Below are positions 41,901 through 49,805 of a stretch of DNA of 64,000 bases, one piece after another. Both the position numbers and the translations under genes were made by a program. The stretch is from DATKZS01 sp035527835 [NCBI: bacterium] (GTDB taxonomy: Bacteria > RBG-13-61-14): the NCBI GenBank assembly GCA_035527835.1, contig DATKZS010000109.1, forward strand, positions 1 to 64,000. The letters run 5' to 3'. Position 1 is the first letter of the stretch. Each line of letters begins with the position of its first letter. Under the pieces are notes generated by a model, which searched no databases, had not been told where the DNA came from, and saw only the letters and a program-made list of their open reading frames with translations.

Positions 41901-42171
41901 CGAGATGGACGGCAAAGGCGGTCAGGATGACGACTGGACGCGCTGGACCGACATGCGCCGCCTCGAAGTTCCGACGGAGGACTGGAACCGCGTGATGATT
42001 GACAACTCGGCCTATCTCTGCGACTGGCGGCAATTCGACGGCTGGTTCTACCTGTTCTACGCCGGGTGCAACGACGACGGCCGGTTCCAGAAGCAGGGCC
42101 ACGGCCAGATCGGGGTGGCGAGGTCAAGGGACCTGATCACGTGGAGACTTCCGGGGCAGATGGATGATTGA
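38983..42171 (+). CDS. GH92 alpha-1,2-mannosidase fused to a C-terminal five-bladed beta-propeller
   Basis: 1062 residues. A signal peptide (GIMLALLMVVLPGSGGAAE) is followed by GH92: NNFIGTGGSGFGVGSTFPGP, then in the alpha/alpha barrel the hallmark GNDDCGTLSAWYVFSALGFYPV. GH92 enzymes are calcium-dependent exo-alpha-mannosidases. A hinge at about 735-750 (Ala/Pro-rich) leads to about 310 residues resembling a GH43/GH32-type beta-propeller (FIDWAHLKNPVLSLEDRAV, SPDVVNVNGVWHMVFQSR, RQIDGALAYEGGHFILGYKG). Probably exported to the periplasm to remove mannose from glycoproteins or glycans. The fusion is unusual. AAAGGACG precedes ATG 38983. Confidence 0.85.
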   Translation: MITATAKKKMGIMLALLMVVLPGSGGAAEVNNFIGTGGSGFGVGSTFPGPCLPFGMARPGPDTARLGVSLSFYHCGGYYYSDGQVRGFSQFRLSGIGAVDYGNVLVMPTLNRSGHYDDESSYRQRFEHKSEQADPGYYAVTLESSGIRAELTATEHCGLHRFTFPTAGRGRIIINAAHANAKDGVCAAEVEVAPVSREVTGRAVSCGSLSGRNGGVEIFFAARLSRPILTSGFSQDGAVAWVEVETGPDDPALVAVGLSFISVEQARRHLDGEVKGKSFDLVRADAELKWARALKLIEISGGTPDQRAIFYTALYHSEIMPTDFTESGGLYRGFDEKVHEARGFTYYTDFSLWDTFRTLHPLLTLLLPERSGDMMQSLTLMAEQGGYLPRWPTGYRYTSCMIGQNADNVIADAYVKGVRNFDAAAAYAAMRQAATEPMPPGRGYPELDGLAEYMSQGYVPADRYGGAASWTIELSYNDFAIAQMARALGHDEDHDTFMARSGNWRNIWDAKSGYLRGRKADGAFKWPFAAWAWTSYYVEGDARQWVWAPLHDAHGLIELMGGPEKFAQRLNGFFEKSAERPDTFLWDTYYWHGNEPDIHAAYLFDYAGRPDLTQKWARWVMAAKYKNAPGGLDGNDDCGTLSAWYVFSALGFYPVAATDTYLVGSPLFPRAVLHLPGGDLTVRAVNDPAKNIYVRRVSINGRPLERPWFRHDDIAHGGEIVFEMSAEPGAWNAPAAAPVAAPPTAAGDAAFIDWAHLKNPVLSLEDRAVKDQVVVYDNGWFYIFASNRFENNDDDTFLEGIRFYRTRDFKTYEPFFDPDLITYYQGRPGFPESPDVVNVNGVWHMVFQSRLTDHEHYRLFHSVSHDLMDWSPAVEIAPGNKPKERQIDGALAYEGGHFILGYKGRQKFYVTRSLGPELDGAWEAARRASAGGKWAENFQFIRIDGAWRMIATAINPKVLKRCGYTCGHEAYIYEMDGKGGQDDDWTRWTDMRRLEVPTEDWNRVMIDNSAYLCDWRQFDGWFYLFYAGCNDDGRFQKQGHGQIGVARSRDLITWRLPGQMDD

Positions 42172-42277
42172 TATGATATTGCAAAGCATTTTCTTGCGTC
42201 ACTTCCTGGATTTAAATTTTCAGATCAGGTAAAATTGATATGGAAGTGAAAGTAATGGTTCTACGAAGGGGGGTACC

Positions 42278-43204
42278 ATGCCAAAAAAACGAGTTGAACT
42301 GGTAACTCATATATTCAAAGGCGCTCGTTTCGAGGATCACGGCATTGATATAGACGTCCTTGAGGAGTTGATTGTATATAAAAAAATCTTGGTTGAAACA
42401 GCCAAGGAACTTTGGCGACGTCATAACCCTGATCGTCAAAGATTGCCGAAAAATTTTGAAGATTCTCTCTGCATCAAGTTTTATGAGCTTCGGGAAGGCT
42501 CAACTGGCGTTCCGATGATGCGGGAAATTGAATATGATAACGGCGAACTCCCTCTTCCACGGCCTGAGGATGAACTGGATGAGGCTGTGAAGGTTGTTGC
42601 GGAAGCGGAAGATGCGGCCAATAATGATTACCCGCTCCCGGATAATTTTCCTAAAAATATCATTCCACTGTTCGATAAATATGGAGACAGTTTGAGAGAA
42701 GACGAGAGTTTTGAGCACCAGCCGGCAAACTCCGAACGACGTATCATTTATAATAAGAAGACTCGTGAACGGTTGCATAGTTGGTCAGACGGTCAATACG
42801 AAGACATGATTGAGCTGAGCGGGGAAGTCCGAGCCGCAGACCTTGACCAAGGAAATTTCACCATTCGTCTGGATGACGGGACCAAAGTCGCCGGAAAATT
42901 TAATCCGAGCCAGGAAGAAGAGGTAACGCTCGCACTCCGCGAACATGAGAAGAAGAGGCTAAGCGTGAAAGGTAGAGGAGGGTTTTCCTCGCCCGAAGGC
43001 AAGCTGAGACGTATTATCGCCGTGGAGCAAATGATAATTCATCAAGGTAATGGCGACGTTTTTGATGCCAGCGCCCGACCCATTTGGGAAGTCGTTTCCG
43101 AGATTGGGGCCTCCGTTCCCGAAGAGGAATGGGCCAAGGTTCCCACCGATCTTTCGAAAAACCTTGATCATTACTTGTACGGCGCACCCAAGGATGCGAA
43201 ATGA
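42278..43204 (+). CDS. Large partner protein of a PIN-domain toxin (putative antitoxin)
   Basis: 308 residues; no classical DNA-binding domain is evident. Near the C-terminus a beta-rich segment (ELSGEVRAADLDQGNFTIRLDDGTKVAGKF) resembles a small barrel. The first 100 residues are helical and charged. It overlaps the PIN gene by 4 bases (ATGA), a translational coupling seen with antitoxins, and both genes are AT-richer than the flanks. Antitoxins of PIN toxins are normally 70-100 residues, so this is three to four times too long. GAAGGGGGG lies just before ATG 42278. Function is inferred from context only. Confidence 0.6.
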   Translation: MPKKRVELVTHIFKGARFEDHGIDIDVLEELIVYKKILVETAKELWRRHNPDRQRLPKNFEDSLCIKFYELREGSTGVPMMREIEYDNGELPLPRPEDELDEAVKVVAEAEDAANNDYPLPDNFPKNIIPLFDKYGDSLREDESFEHQPANSERRIIYNKKTRERLHSWSDGQYEDMIELSGEVRAADLDQGNFTIRLDDGTKVAGKFNPSQEEEVTLALREHEKKRLSVKGRGGFSSPEGKLRRIIAVEQMIIHQGNGDVFDASARPIWEVVSEIGASVPEEEWAKVPTDLSKNLDHYLYGAPKDAK

Positions 43205-43611
43205 AAAAAATTTTCGCCGATTCCTCTTATTGGATTGCTCTTCTTAATCCTCGAGATGAACATCATGATAAGGCAAAAATAGTTTCTTCTTCTCTCGGAC
43301 AGATACATATCGTCACCAGCGACATGGTTTTAACGGAATTCTTAAATTCCTTTTCCACTAGAGGAACTTTATTGCGAAAAAGGGCAGCAGAAACCGCCAA
43401 GGGAATCTTGAACAATCCCAATGTGAAAGTTGTTGCTCAAACCAGGGAGCAATTCAATGAAGCCCTCTCGCTATTTTCCGACCGAGAGGACAAGGAATGG
43501 GGCCTTACTGACTGTTCCTCCATTAAGATCTGCATTGATAACAAGATCAATGAGGTGTTAACCGCCGACCATCATTTTCAACAAGCCGGCTTGATCGCGT
43601 TGTTGTTATAG
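43201..43611 (+). CDS. PIN-domain ribonuclease (VapC-like)
   Basis: 136 residues. The four acidic residues of the PIN nuclease site are seen: D7 (FADSSYW), E46 (VLTEF), D104 (GLTDCSS) and D123 (LTADHHF). VapC-type proteins cleave tRNA or other RNA with Mg2+ or Mn2+. It overlaps the upstream 308-residue gene by 4 bases, so the two are translated together. AT-richer than the surrounding genes, as expected of a recently acquired module. The substrate is unknown. Confidence 0.85.
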   Translation: MKKIFADSSYWIALLNPRDEHHDKAKIVSSSLGQIHIVTSDMVLTEFLNSFSTRGTLLRKRAAETAKGILNNPNVKVVAQTREQFNEALSLFSDREDKEWGLTDCSSIKICIDNKINEVLTADHHFQQAGLIALLL

Positions 43612-43635
43612 ACCAGTCTAGTACTACTTATCTTA

Positions 43636-44931
43636 TCAGTTCCACCCCGCGAGCATCCTCTGGGCCGCATACTTTCCGATGCACAGCGACAGCAGCACGA
43701 CGGGGGTCCCGAGCTCGTCGGGGATGACGGAGGCGTCGGAGACGTAGCAGTTCTTGATCCTGGTTTCCAGGTTGTTGTCCACCACGTGTCCGATGCGGGC
43801 GGAGCCTCCGGGGTGCGCGGCCTTGACCGGAGCGGTCCATAACGATGACTTCTTGACCCCGGCCTGAAGCAGAATCTCGCGGGCCCGGGCGTCGCCGGAT
43901 TCGAGGCGCTTGTGGACTTCGGGCTCGAGCTTCTTATTGAGTTTCCCGTTCGCGTCAATCGTGCCGGAGACCGGGTCCTTGACCTTGGTCATGATGCCCA
44001 GGGTGGTGCGAAGATTCGGAAGCTGGTCCACACGGAACTTGAGGCCGAGGGATGAGAGTTGGAGGAGCCAGGGCTCGGCCAGGTCGGTGAGCACGAAGCC
44101 CTCGGCGGCGTGGAACTGCCAGGTGCCGGCGGTCATGGGCACGTCGTAGATCGAGCCTTTTTCCTGGCCCGGCCGCCGGCCGTAGGTAAAGACCAGGGGG
44201 TCGGTGAAAAAGCCCTGGCCCGCTTCCTCGATGCCGGAGCGTTTGAGGATGACGGGGGTGCCGAGCCCGCCGGCGGCGATCACCACCTTTTGCGCGCGGA
44301 CCTCGACCGGCCCTCCCGGTCCGCGGCCGCGCACGCCCACGGCCTTGCCGTTCTCCTGCATCACCTCATCCACCTTGACCCCGGTCATCAGCGTCATGCC
44401 CTGGCCCTGGGCCTGCTTCACGAACTCGCGGGAGGTCCACTTGGCGCCGCGCTTGCAGCCCAGCATGCACTCACCACAGTCGCGCACGCACTTGTCCGGA
44501 TTGATGAACTTGGGCAGGGGCTGCCAGTCAATGCCCAGGGCCCGGGCCGCCTCCATGATGCGGCGGGCGCCGTCGCCGATGAGGCGCTCGGGGAGCGGGG
44601 CCACGCCGAGCTCTTCCTCGAAGGCGTCGGCGTAGGGCATGAGGTCTATGCCGGTCTGTTCCTTGATGAAGGCGGCGGGCTTGGTGGCGGTGCCGCAGTA
44701 GATGAGGGACGAGCCGCCGGTGGTGATGCCGCGGACCATCATGGCGTGTCCGAGCGGCAGCGCGTTCTTGAGGTCCACCTTGGGCAGGACCGAGAGGTGC
44801 GAGCCGATCCAGTCGCTGTCTCCGCCCCACTCCAGCATCGCCACCTTTTTCCCGGCCCGGCAAAGCTCGCGCGCGGCACTGGCCCCGCCCGGGCCCGAGC
44901 CCACCACTACCACGTCATATTCCATTGTCAT
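43636..44931 (-). CDS. GMC-family FAD oxidoreductase
   Basis: 431 residues from ATG 44931, which has AAGGAGGGG 6-8 bases upstream; the in-frame ATG 44952 precedes that site. FAD-binding VVVGSGPGGASAARELCRAGKKVAMLE is followed by a substrate-domain region and a C-terminal block HPGGSARIGHV ... NCYVSDASVIPDELGTPVVL with the expected His of the GMC active site. A set of cysteines (CVRDCGECMLGCKRG, about residues 150-165) looks like an iron-sulfur or zinc ligand cluster. GMC proteins oxidise alcohols or related groups. Related ones with a Cys cluster act on steroids or choline-like substrates; the substrate here cannot be told. Confidence 0.85.
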   Translation of the reverse strand: MTMEYDVVVVGSGPGGASAARELCRAGKKVAMLEWGGDSDWIGSHLSVLPKVDLKNALPLGHAMMVRGITTGGSSLIYCGTATKPAAFIKEQTGIDLMPYADAFEEELGVAPLPERLIGDGARRIMEAARALGIDWQPLPKFINPDKCVRDCGECMLGCKRGAKWTSREFVKQAQGQGMTLMTGVKVDEVMQENGKAVGVRGRGPGGPVEVRAQKVVIAAGGLGTPVILKRSGIEEAGQGFFTDPLVFTYGRRPGQEKGSIYDVPMTAGTWQFHAAEGFVLTDLAEPWLLQLSSLGLKFRVDQLPNLRTTLGIMTKVKDPVSGTIDANGKLNKKLEPEVHKRLESGDARAREILLQAGVKKSSLWTAPVKAAHPGGSARIGHVVDNNLETRIKNCYVSDASVIPDELGTPVVLLSLCIGKYAAQRMLAGWN

Positions 44932-45069
44932 GGCCGTCCCCTCCTTGTTCATGCCGGGCCGGTTGTGCAGGGCGGGATGCGGGCGCCGGCGCCTGGAATT
45001 ATAAATGCTGCAATGCCTGCGCCATTACCATAGCCTAATCCATTGCCCGATTCAATGGCGATCAGGATT

Positions 45070-45543
45070 TCAGGCTTGGCCGGCCGGGCGGTGACGGCGC
45101 AGGAAAAGGGCGGCCAGGGCGAGCGCGGTGATGATGACCGCGAACGCGGGGCTGGAATATTGGATGTAGCCCCGCGCGAAGTCCGTGCGGCGGAGCGGAT
45201 AAAAAAGCAGCACGGGCCAGTCGCAGAGCACGTCGAGGCCGAGGGGGACGAGCAGGCAGAACACGGCGAGCAAGTAAAGCGTCATAAATCTGGAGCCCTT
45301 GCCCCACTTCCATCCCGCCCACGCGGCCGGCGCCGCGATCACGGGGAGCGCGAACAGCGTGTGGGTGAAGAGGCGGTGATAATGGTAATACAGGCCGGCG
45401 CCGCCGAGGTAAAGGGCGGCGTCGAGATCGGGCAGGGCCGAGGCGATGACTGCGGCGGCCAGCATCGCCTTCAGGTCCCGGCCGCCGCGGGCCGCGGCCG
45501 CTCCCAGGAACATCCCGGTCATGGAGTGGGTCACGAGGTCCAT
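45070..45543 (-). CDS. YdjM-like membrane-bound metal-dependent hydrolase
   Basis: 157 residues with four membrane helices. Conserved polar residues are in DLVTHSMTG, ASALPDLDA and YYHYHRLFTHTLFA, and a later GLDVLCDWP; these match the LexA-regulated YdjM/UPF0060-like hydrolase family (PF04307-type), whose function is poorly known and which binds metal through His/Asp. It lies 10 bases after the CPBP protease gene and is probably co-transcribed with it. Confidence 0.8.
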   Translation of the reverse strand: MDLVTHSMTGMFLGAAAARGGRDLKAMLAAAVIASALPDLDAALYLGGAGLYYHYHRLFTHTLFALPVIAAPAAWAGWKWGKGSRFMTLYLLAVFCLLVPLGLDVLCDWPVLLFYPLRRTDFARGYIQYSSPAFAVIITALALAALFLRRHRPAGQA

Positions 45544-45552
45544 GGGCGCTCC

Positions 45553-46365
45553 CTAAAAAATCATGGCGCTGAAGAAGAGGCCGATGACTCCATGGATCAC
45601 GGCGGGCGCCATGATGCCTCCGGTGCGCTCGTAGATCAGGCCCAGGATGAAGCCCTCGAGTCCGGTGACAAGGGCCTCGCCGATATTGGGACAAAAATCC
45701 CGGAGCCGGTCCACGAAGGGATTGTAATAGGCGAAGCCGTGGCCCAGGCCGAAGATGAGGGAGGCGATAATCAGCCCCCACCCGAAGCCGACGCCCGCGA
45801 TCTTGAACGGCCGCCCCAGCGCCCGGTTCAGCCGGCCCTGGATGTAGCCTCGGAACAGCACCTCCTCTCCCACGCCGCAAAACACCACGGTAAAGACCAC
45901 GGTATCGAGCCAGCCGATCAGGTTGGTATCATGCCGGGTGAGGCCCAACCGCTCGCCGAAATGAAAGGGCGGCAGCAGGAGCGCGAGCCTTTTGCCTTCG
46001 TACAGATGCGGGACCAGGGAGAACAGGATCCAGATCGCGGTGAGCTCGGCCGCGGCCACCCGGGAGATGCGCCTTGCCTCCGGGTCGCACAGTTGCGCGC
46101 GGCCGAGCCCGAGGTCCGAGAGGGGACGGCGCATCAGAGCGGTGAGGGCGAGGGGAAAAGCCAGCATCATCAGGTGCGCGAAATAATCCCAGCCCACCAG
46201 GTAAAGCTGCACGGTCCCGAACCAGGTGGTCTCCAGGTACTTGATGAAAAGCAGGAACGCGGAAAACAGCGCCATGACCTCGGCCAGGGCCAATGCTCCC
46301 GAGTCCCGCACATCGCTCACCTTGAGTCCCGCCGCGATCCTTGTGCTTTCCGCGGCATTTTTCAT
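45553..46365 (-). CDS. CPBP-family intramembrane glutamic endopeptidase
   Basis: 270 residues with seven or so membrane helices. The catalytic motif is GVGEEVLFRGYIQGRL (EExxxR) with two later His/Asn helices (LGHGFAYYN and APAVIHGVIG), as in Rce1/CPBP proteases. These cleave prenylated or other membrane substrates. It starts 4 bases after a 22-residue peptide gene and is followed closely by the YdjM-like gene, all read leftward from a sigma-54-type promoter at 46481-46500. Confidence 0.85.
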   Translation of the reverse strand: MKNAAESTRIAAGLKVSDVRDSGALALAEVMALFSAFLLFIKYLETTWFGTVQLYLVGWDYFAHLMMLAFPLALTALMRRPLSDLGLGRAQLCDPEARRISRVAAAELTAIWILFSLVPHLYEGKRLALLLPPFHFGERLGLTRHDTNLIGWLDTVVFTVVFCGVGEEVLFRGYIQGRLNRALGRPFKIAGVGFGWGLIIASLIFGLGHGFAYYNPFVDRLRDFCPNIGEALVTGLEGFILGLIYERTGGIMAPAVIHGVIGLFFSAMIF

Positions 46366-46369
46366 CTGT

Positions 46370-46438
46370 TCACCCCCAGGTGATGATCATCAGTATCACG
46401 ATGATGGCCCCCAACAGCATAATCAATCTCTCGCTCAT
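46370..46438 (-). CDS. 22-residue hydrophobic small protein
   Basis: The frame reads MSERLIMLLGAIIVILMIITWG and stops. AAGGAGG lies 6-7 bases before the ATG, one of the best ribosome sites in the window, and the stop TGA is 4 bases before the CPBP protease start. A single membrane helix with a charged N-terminus fits a small membrane protein that could bind the adjacent CPBP protease. I know no family for it; identity is unproven. Confidence 0.55.
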   Translation of the reverse strand: MSERLIMLLGAIIVILMIITWG

Positions 46439-46480
46439 GCCCGCCTCCTTTTCATATCCGGCCCTCTTCGCTCATAGGTC

Positions 46481-46500
46481 ATAGCAAGCTCGGTGCCAAG
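46481..46500 (-). promoter_or_regulatory. Sigma-54 promoter for the small protein/CPBP/YdjM operon
   Basis: On the minus strand TTGGCACCGAGCTTGCT matches the -24/-12 consensus fully (TGGCAC-N5-TTGCT). Transcription would start near 46470, 30-odd bases before the small gene. I find no adjacent enhancer-binding protein gene. Confidence 0.6.
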
Positions 46501-46654
46501 TCCGCGGCCTGGCCGCAACCGGCCTATTTCAAAGCGGTTTAATGATTTCAGGAATGGGCCATCGTTTACGGAGGGCATGTAAGCGGTTTCACAGCCCGGC
46601 AAGGCAGGGCAGCAATAGAGAGGCGCGGGAATGGCGTCAGGAGAGTTCGGGCGG

Positions 46655-47416
46655 CTATTTATGCTTGGGCGGAGGAGGATTGTTGGTGGATGGCGCGGGC
46701 TTTTCTTCCTTGGCGGGCGGCTGCTTGTTGTCAGCGGGAGCGTCGTCGCCCTTTTCCCACCAGAAGAGGGCCTTTCTCCACTGGGGCTTGATGTCGGTGC
46801 CGTTGGCGCCGGGTTCGAGCTTTTTCTTGCGGGTGCGGACTTCCTTGCGGATGGCGAGGAGGCGCTCGATGACGATGGAGCGGTTATCGAGGTCGGAGCT
46901 GAACTTGGGCACGAACCATCCGGGGTCGCGGGCCAGCACGTAGACGACCCTGGTCTTTTGGTGGTCGGGGGCGAACGGGTGCAGCGCGATGGACTCGTAT
47001 TCGGTCTTGAGGTTTCCTTCCTCCATGGTGAAAGAGATGGTCCAGGCTTTTTTGTTTTCCGCGGCCTTCAAGGTGTACACGAAGTCCGGGTAGGGCCAGA
47101 GGTTGTTGATCCGGATCTTTACGTGGACGATGTTTTGTTTGCGGTCGAGCAGCTCGGAGCCGGCGATGGAGGGGAAAATTTTCTGGTAAGCGGCGTAGTC
47201 GGTGAGCGCGGACCAGATCAGCTCGGGGGGCGCGTCAGTCAAAATCTCGCCCTGCACCTCGTGGACCGAAGTCTCGGGGGCCTCGCGGAAGCTGATGAGC
47301 ACGTCGCCCCGCAACAGCCGGCCCTCATCCGCGCTAAGAGGCTCCGCCCCGAGCCCGCCGGGGGCGATCCCAACTATCAGTAACATGGCCCCTGCCCATG
47401 CCAGGATGTTCTTCAT
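46655..47416 (-). CDS. START/SRPBCC-fold lipid-binding protein (exported)
   Basis: 253 residues from ATG 47416. A signal peptide (NILAWAGAMLLIVGIAPGGLGAE) is followed by a START/SRPBCC-like domain: EVQGEILTDAPPELIWSALTDYAAYQKIFP, SELLDRKQNIVHVKIRINNLWPYPDF. The last third is basic and ends in a proline-rich tail. Such proteins hold a hydrophobic ligand, so it may carry lipids or a polyketide-type molecule in the periplasm. A convergent neighbour of nothing obvious; the gene stands alone between repeats and the sigma-54 operon. Confidence 0.8.
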   Translation of the reverse strand: MKNILAWAGAMLLIVGIAPGGLGAEPLSADEGRLLRGDVLISFREAPETSVHEVQGEILTDAPPELIWSALTDYAAYQKIFPSIAGSELLDRKQNIVHVKIRINNLWPYPDFVYTLKAAENKKAWTISFTMEEGNLKTEYESIALHPFAPDHQKTRVVYVLARDPGWFVPKFSSDLDNRSIVIERLLAIRKEVRTRKKKLEPGANGTDIKPQWRKALFWWEKGDDAPADNKQPPAKEEKPAPSTNNPPPPKHK

Positions 47417-47534
47417 CTTCCACGCCGCGGACGGGCATATTGCCTGTGATGGTCGCATCATCCGATTGTAATGCTAGATCAGGGGGACATCAAAGTCAAG
47501 GAATAAACGGCGTTCCAATCCTGGACAGCGGGTT

Positions 47535-47621
47535 GGGTCAGAGCTTCAGTTTTCAGTTAATGAGAGGATTGCCGAAAGCTGGAGCGATCCCGACATTAAC
47601 TGAAAACTGAAGCTCTGACCC
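47535..47621. repeat. 87-bp element with perfect 26-bp inverted repeats (copy 2)
   Basis: GGGTCAGAGCTTCAGTTTTC... (47535-47560) is exactly complementary to 47596-47621. Its total length equals that of the element at 18207-18293, and the arms differ from copy 1 at a single, compensated position (GAGC versus GTGC). Confidence 0.85.
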
Positions 47622-47653
47622 TCACCACCGCACAACCGGCAATGGCTTCCGGC

Positions 47654-47682
47654 TTGACATTCAGGCGCCGTTCATCTATTTA
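47654..47682 (+). promoter_or_regulatory. Promoter of tRNA-Gly
   Basis: TTGACA (47654-47659) and TATTTA (47677-47682) with 17-base spacing, 22 bases before the tRNA. Confidence 0.7.
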
Positions 47683-47703
47683 ATAGAGTGTGACCAAAAA
47701 CCG

Positions 47704-47779
<76 letters not shown>

Positions 47780-47792
47780 ACAACCAATCCCT

Positions 47793-47818
47793 CCGCCTCG
47801 ACCGGGGCGGGCTTTTTA
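47793..47818 (+). terminator. Terminator of tRNA-Gly
   Basis: CCGCCTCG/CGGGGCGG hairpin followed by CTTTTTATA, 14 bases after the tRNA end. Confidence 0.7.
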
Positions 47819-47844
47819 TAGGAAACGTGAGGATGCCGGAAGCG

Positions 47845-47885
47845 GAGAGGAGCGAGGAGCGAGGAGCGAGGAACGAGGGAAGCCC
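47845..47885. repeat. AGGAGCGAGG short-period array
   Basis: Four degenerate copies of GAGGAGCGAG(A) between the tRNA and hflX. The complementary style (CGCTCCCCGCTCCTCG) occurs at 3450-3525. Confidence 0.6.
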
Positions 47886-47966
47886 CGGCCTCAAGCCTCA
47901 CGCCGGCCGCCGCACGTCTCTTCCCTCGATCTTCGCTCCCCGCCCGTCGCTCCTCTTTGAGGACTA

Positions 47967-49661
47967 ATGAGCTCGAACGGCATTCAGGGCAACCTCCTGG
48001 GCATCAGCCGGCAGAAGCAGGACGAGATCTCCCGGCTGTTCCGCCGCCGCATTCCCGCTGACCAGGTCACCACCCACGAGTTCAACCGCGAGCTGTGCGC
48101 GCTGAGCCACGAGATCGGCCGGCAAATCGGGACGCTGCTCAACCGGCGCGGCCAGGTGGAGAGCGTGGTGGTGGGCGGCGACAAGAGCCTGCTCCTCGGC
48201 GACGTGGGCCGGAGCCGGGGCGATCCTGCCCGGTTCCGCGGGTTGCGCTACGTACATACCCACTTGAAGCCGGAGCCGCTTTCGGAGGAGGACCTGACCG
48301 ACCTCGGGCTCCTGCGCCTGGACCTGGTGCTGGCGGTGACGGTTGACGAGCAGGGGTATCCGGGGCCGTCGTACCTCGCGCACCTTCTGCCCTATAACCA
48401 GGAAGGCAGGCCGTACGAGGTCTATCCTCCGTTCGCTCCCGGGCAACTGGACATGGATTTCCAGGAGCTGATGCGGTCGCTGGAGGAGGAGTTCGCGCGG
48501 ACCCGGCCCAAGCTCAAGGGCCGCGACCGGGAGGGCGTGATCCTGGTGAGCGTGCAGGTGGACGAATTCCGCGCGAATTCGCCGCTGCCGGCCGCGCCGC
48601 GGATTGATTCGATGGCGGAGCTCATGGAGCTGGCGCGGAGCGCGGGCGTTGACGTGCTGGACCAGGTGGTGCAGCGTAGGCCTAAGGCGCACCCGCGCAC
48701 GGTGCTCGGCCCGGGCAAGCTCCAGGAGGTGGTGGTCCGGGCCATGCAGCTCGGCGCGGTCACGCTGATCTTCGACCGCGAGCTGTCGCCGTCGCAGGTG
48801 AACGCCATCCAGAAGCTGACCGAGCTCAAGGTGATAGACCGGAGCCAGCTCATCCTCGACATCTTCGCGCAGCGGGCCAAGTCGCGGGAAGGAAAGATCC
48901 AGGTCGAGCTGGCGCAGCTCCGCTACAACCTGCCCCGCCTGGCCGGGCACGGAGTGGACATGTCGCGGCTGACCGGAGGCATCGGGAGCCGGGGGCCCGG
49001 CGAGACCAAGCTCGAGATTGACCGCCGCCGCGTGCGCGAGCGCATCCACCGCCAGGAGCGGGAGCTCGAGAACATCCGCCGCACCCGGGCCCAGAAGCGG
49101 GAGCGCAGGAAAGCGCGGGAGGTCCCCGTGGTCTCGATCATCGGCTACACCAACGCCGGCAAGTCCACGCTCTTGAACCAGCTCACCGACTCCACGGTGG
49201 ACGTGGAGGACAAGATGTTCGCCACCCTGGACCCCACCAGCCGCCGGCTGCGATTCCCCCGCGAGCGCGAGATCGTCATCACCGACACCGTGGGCTTCAT
49301 CCACGAGCTGCCCAAAGACCTGATGGAAGCCTTCCGCGCCACCCTCGAAGAGCTCGCGGACGCCGACCTCTTCCTCCATGTCGTGGACGCCGCCGACCCG
49401 TCATGGGACGGACAGATCAGCGCCGTGGGGAAAATCCTCGAAGAGCTCGAATTCAGCGACAAGCCCCGCATCATCGTCTTCAACAAGGCCGACCTCGCCG
49501 CCCCCTCCGACCTGGGCGCCCGCCTCGCCCGCTTCTCCGGATCCATCTCCATCTCCGCCCTCAACCGCCGTTCCTTCCTCCCCCTGCTCCTGGCCATGGA
49601 GCGGGAGCTGTTCCGGGAAAAGGAGCTCGATTCCACGGCGTGGCAATCGCTGGGGTATTGA
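47967..49661 (+). CDS. hflX: GTPase HflX
   Basis: 564 residues. An N-terminal region of about 190 residues (with GRQIGTLLNRRGQVESVVVGG) precedes the HflX signature RGPGETKLEIDRRRVRERI and a TRAFAC GTPase domain: G1 GYTNAGKST near residue 393, G3 DTVGFIHELP, G4 NKAD. HflX splits stalled or hibernating ribosomes, mainly under stress. The family's usual length is about 430; the extra N-terminal part follows the longer form in some delta-proteobacteria-like genomes. Located downstream of tRNA-Gly, but the tRNA terminator and AGGAGCGAGG repeat intervene. Confidence 0.92.
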   Translation: MSSNGIQGNLLGISRQKQDEISRLFRRRIPADQVTTHEFNRELCALSHEIGRQIGTLLNRRGQVESVVVGGDKSLLLGDVGRSRGDPARFRGLRYVHTHLKPEPLSEEDLTDLGLLRLDLVLAVTVDEQGYPGPSYLAHLLPYNQEGRPYEVYPPFAPGQLDMDFQELMRSLEEEFARTRPKLKGRDREGVILVSVQVDEFRANSPLPAAPRIDSMAELMELARSAGVDVLDQVVQRRPKAHPRTVLGPGKLQEVVVRAMQLGAVTLIFDRELSPSQVNAIQKLTELKVIDRSQLILDIFAQRAKSREGKIQVELAQLRYNLPRLAGHGVDMSRLTGGIGSRGPGETKLEIDRRRVRERIHRQERELENIRRTRAQKRERRKAREVPVVSIIGYTNAGKSTLLNQLTDSTVDVEDKMFATLDPTSRRLRFPREREIVITDTVGFIHELPKDLMEAFRATLEELADADLFLHVVDAADPSWDGQISAVGKILEELEFSDKPRIIVFNKADLAAPSDLGARLARFSGSISISALNRRSFLPLLLAMERELFREKELDSTAWQSLGY

Positions 49662-49759
49662 GCGGCTTTTGCCCCGCGGCTCTTCATGCCGCGAGGAAGC
49701 GCTCTGAGCACGTGAAAAGGCGCTGGGCGTGATGCCTGCCGGGCCCGTCGCCGGCGCGA

Positions 49760-49788
49760 TTGAAGGGACCTATGGTATTGGTTACAAT
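49760..49788 (+). promoter_or_regulatory. Promoter of the GT-C/TPR operon
   Basis: TTGAAG (49760-49765) and TACAAT (49783-49788) with 17-base spacing. Predicted start is near 49795, which excludes a TTG start at 49794 and supports ATG 49806. Confidence 0.6.
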
Positions 49789-49805
49789 GCCAGTTGTGTC
49801 AGGTG

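Noticed and set aside
39190-42102. 970-codon minus-strand frame opposite the mannosidase
   Set aside because: The plus strand encodes all GH92 hallmarks; the antisense product is Arg/Val/His-rich.
42172-42277. Sigma-54 promoter from TTGCAAAGCATTTTCTTGCG
   Set aside because: It lacks the TGGCAC half at the correct spacing.
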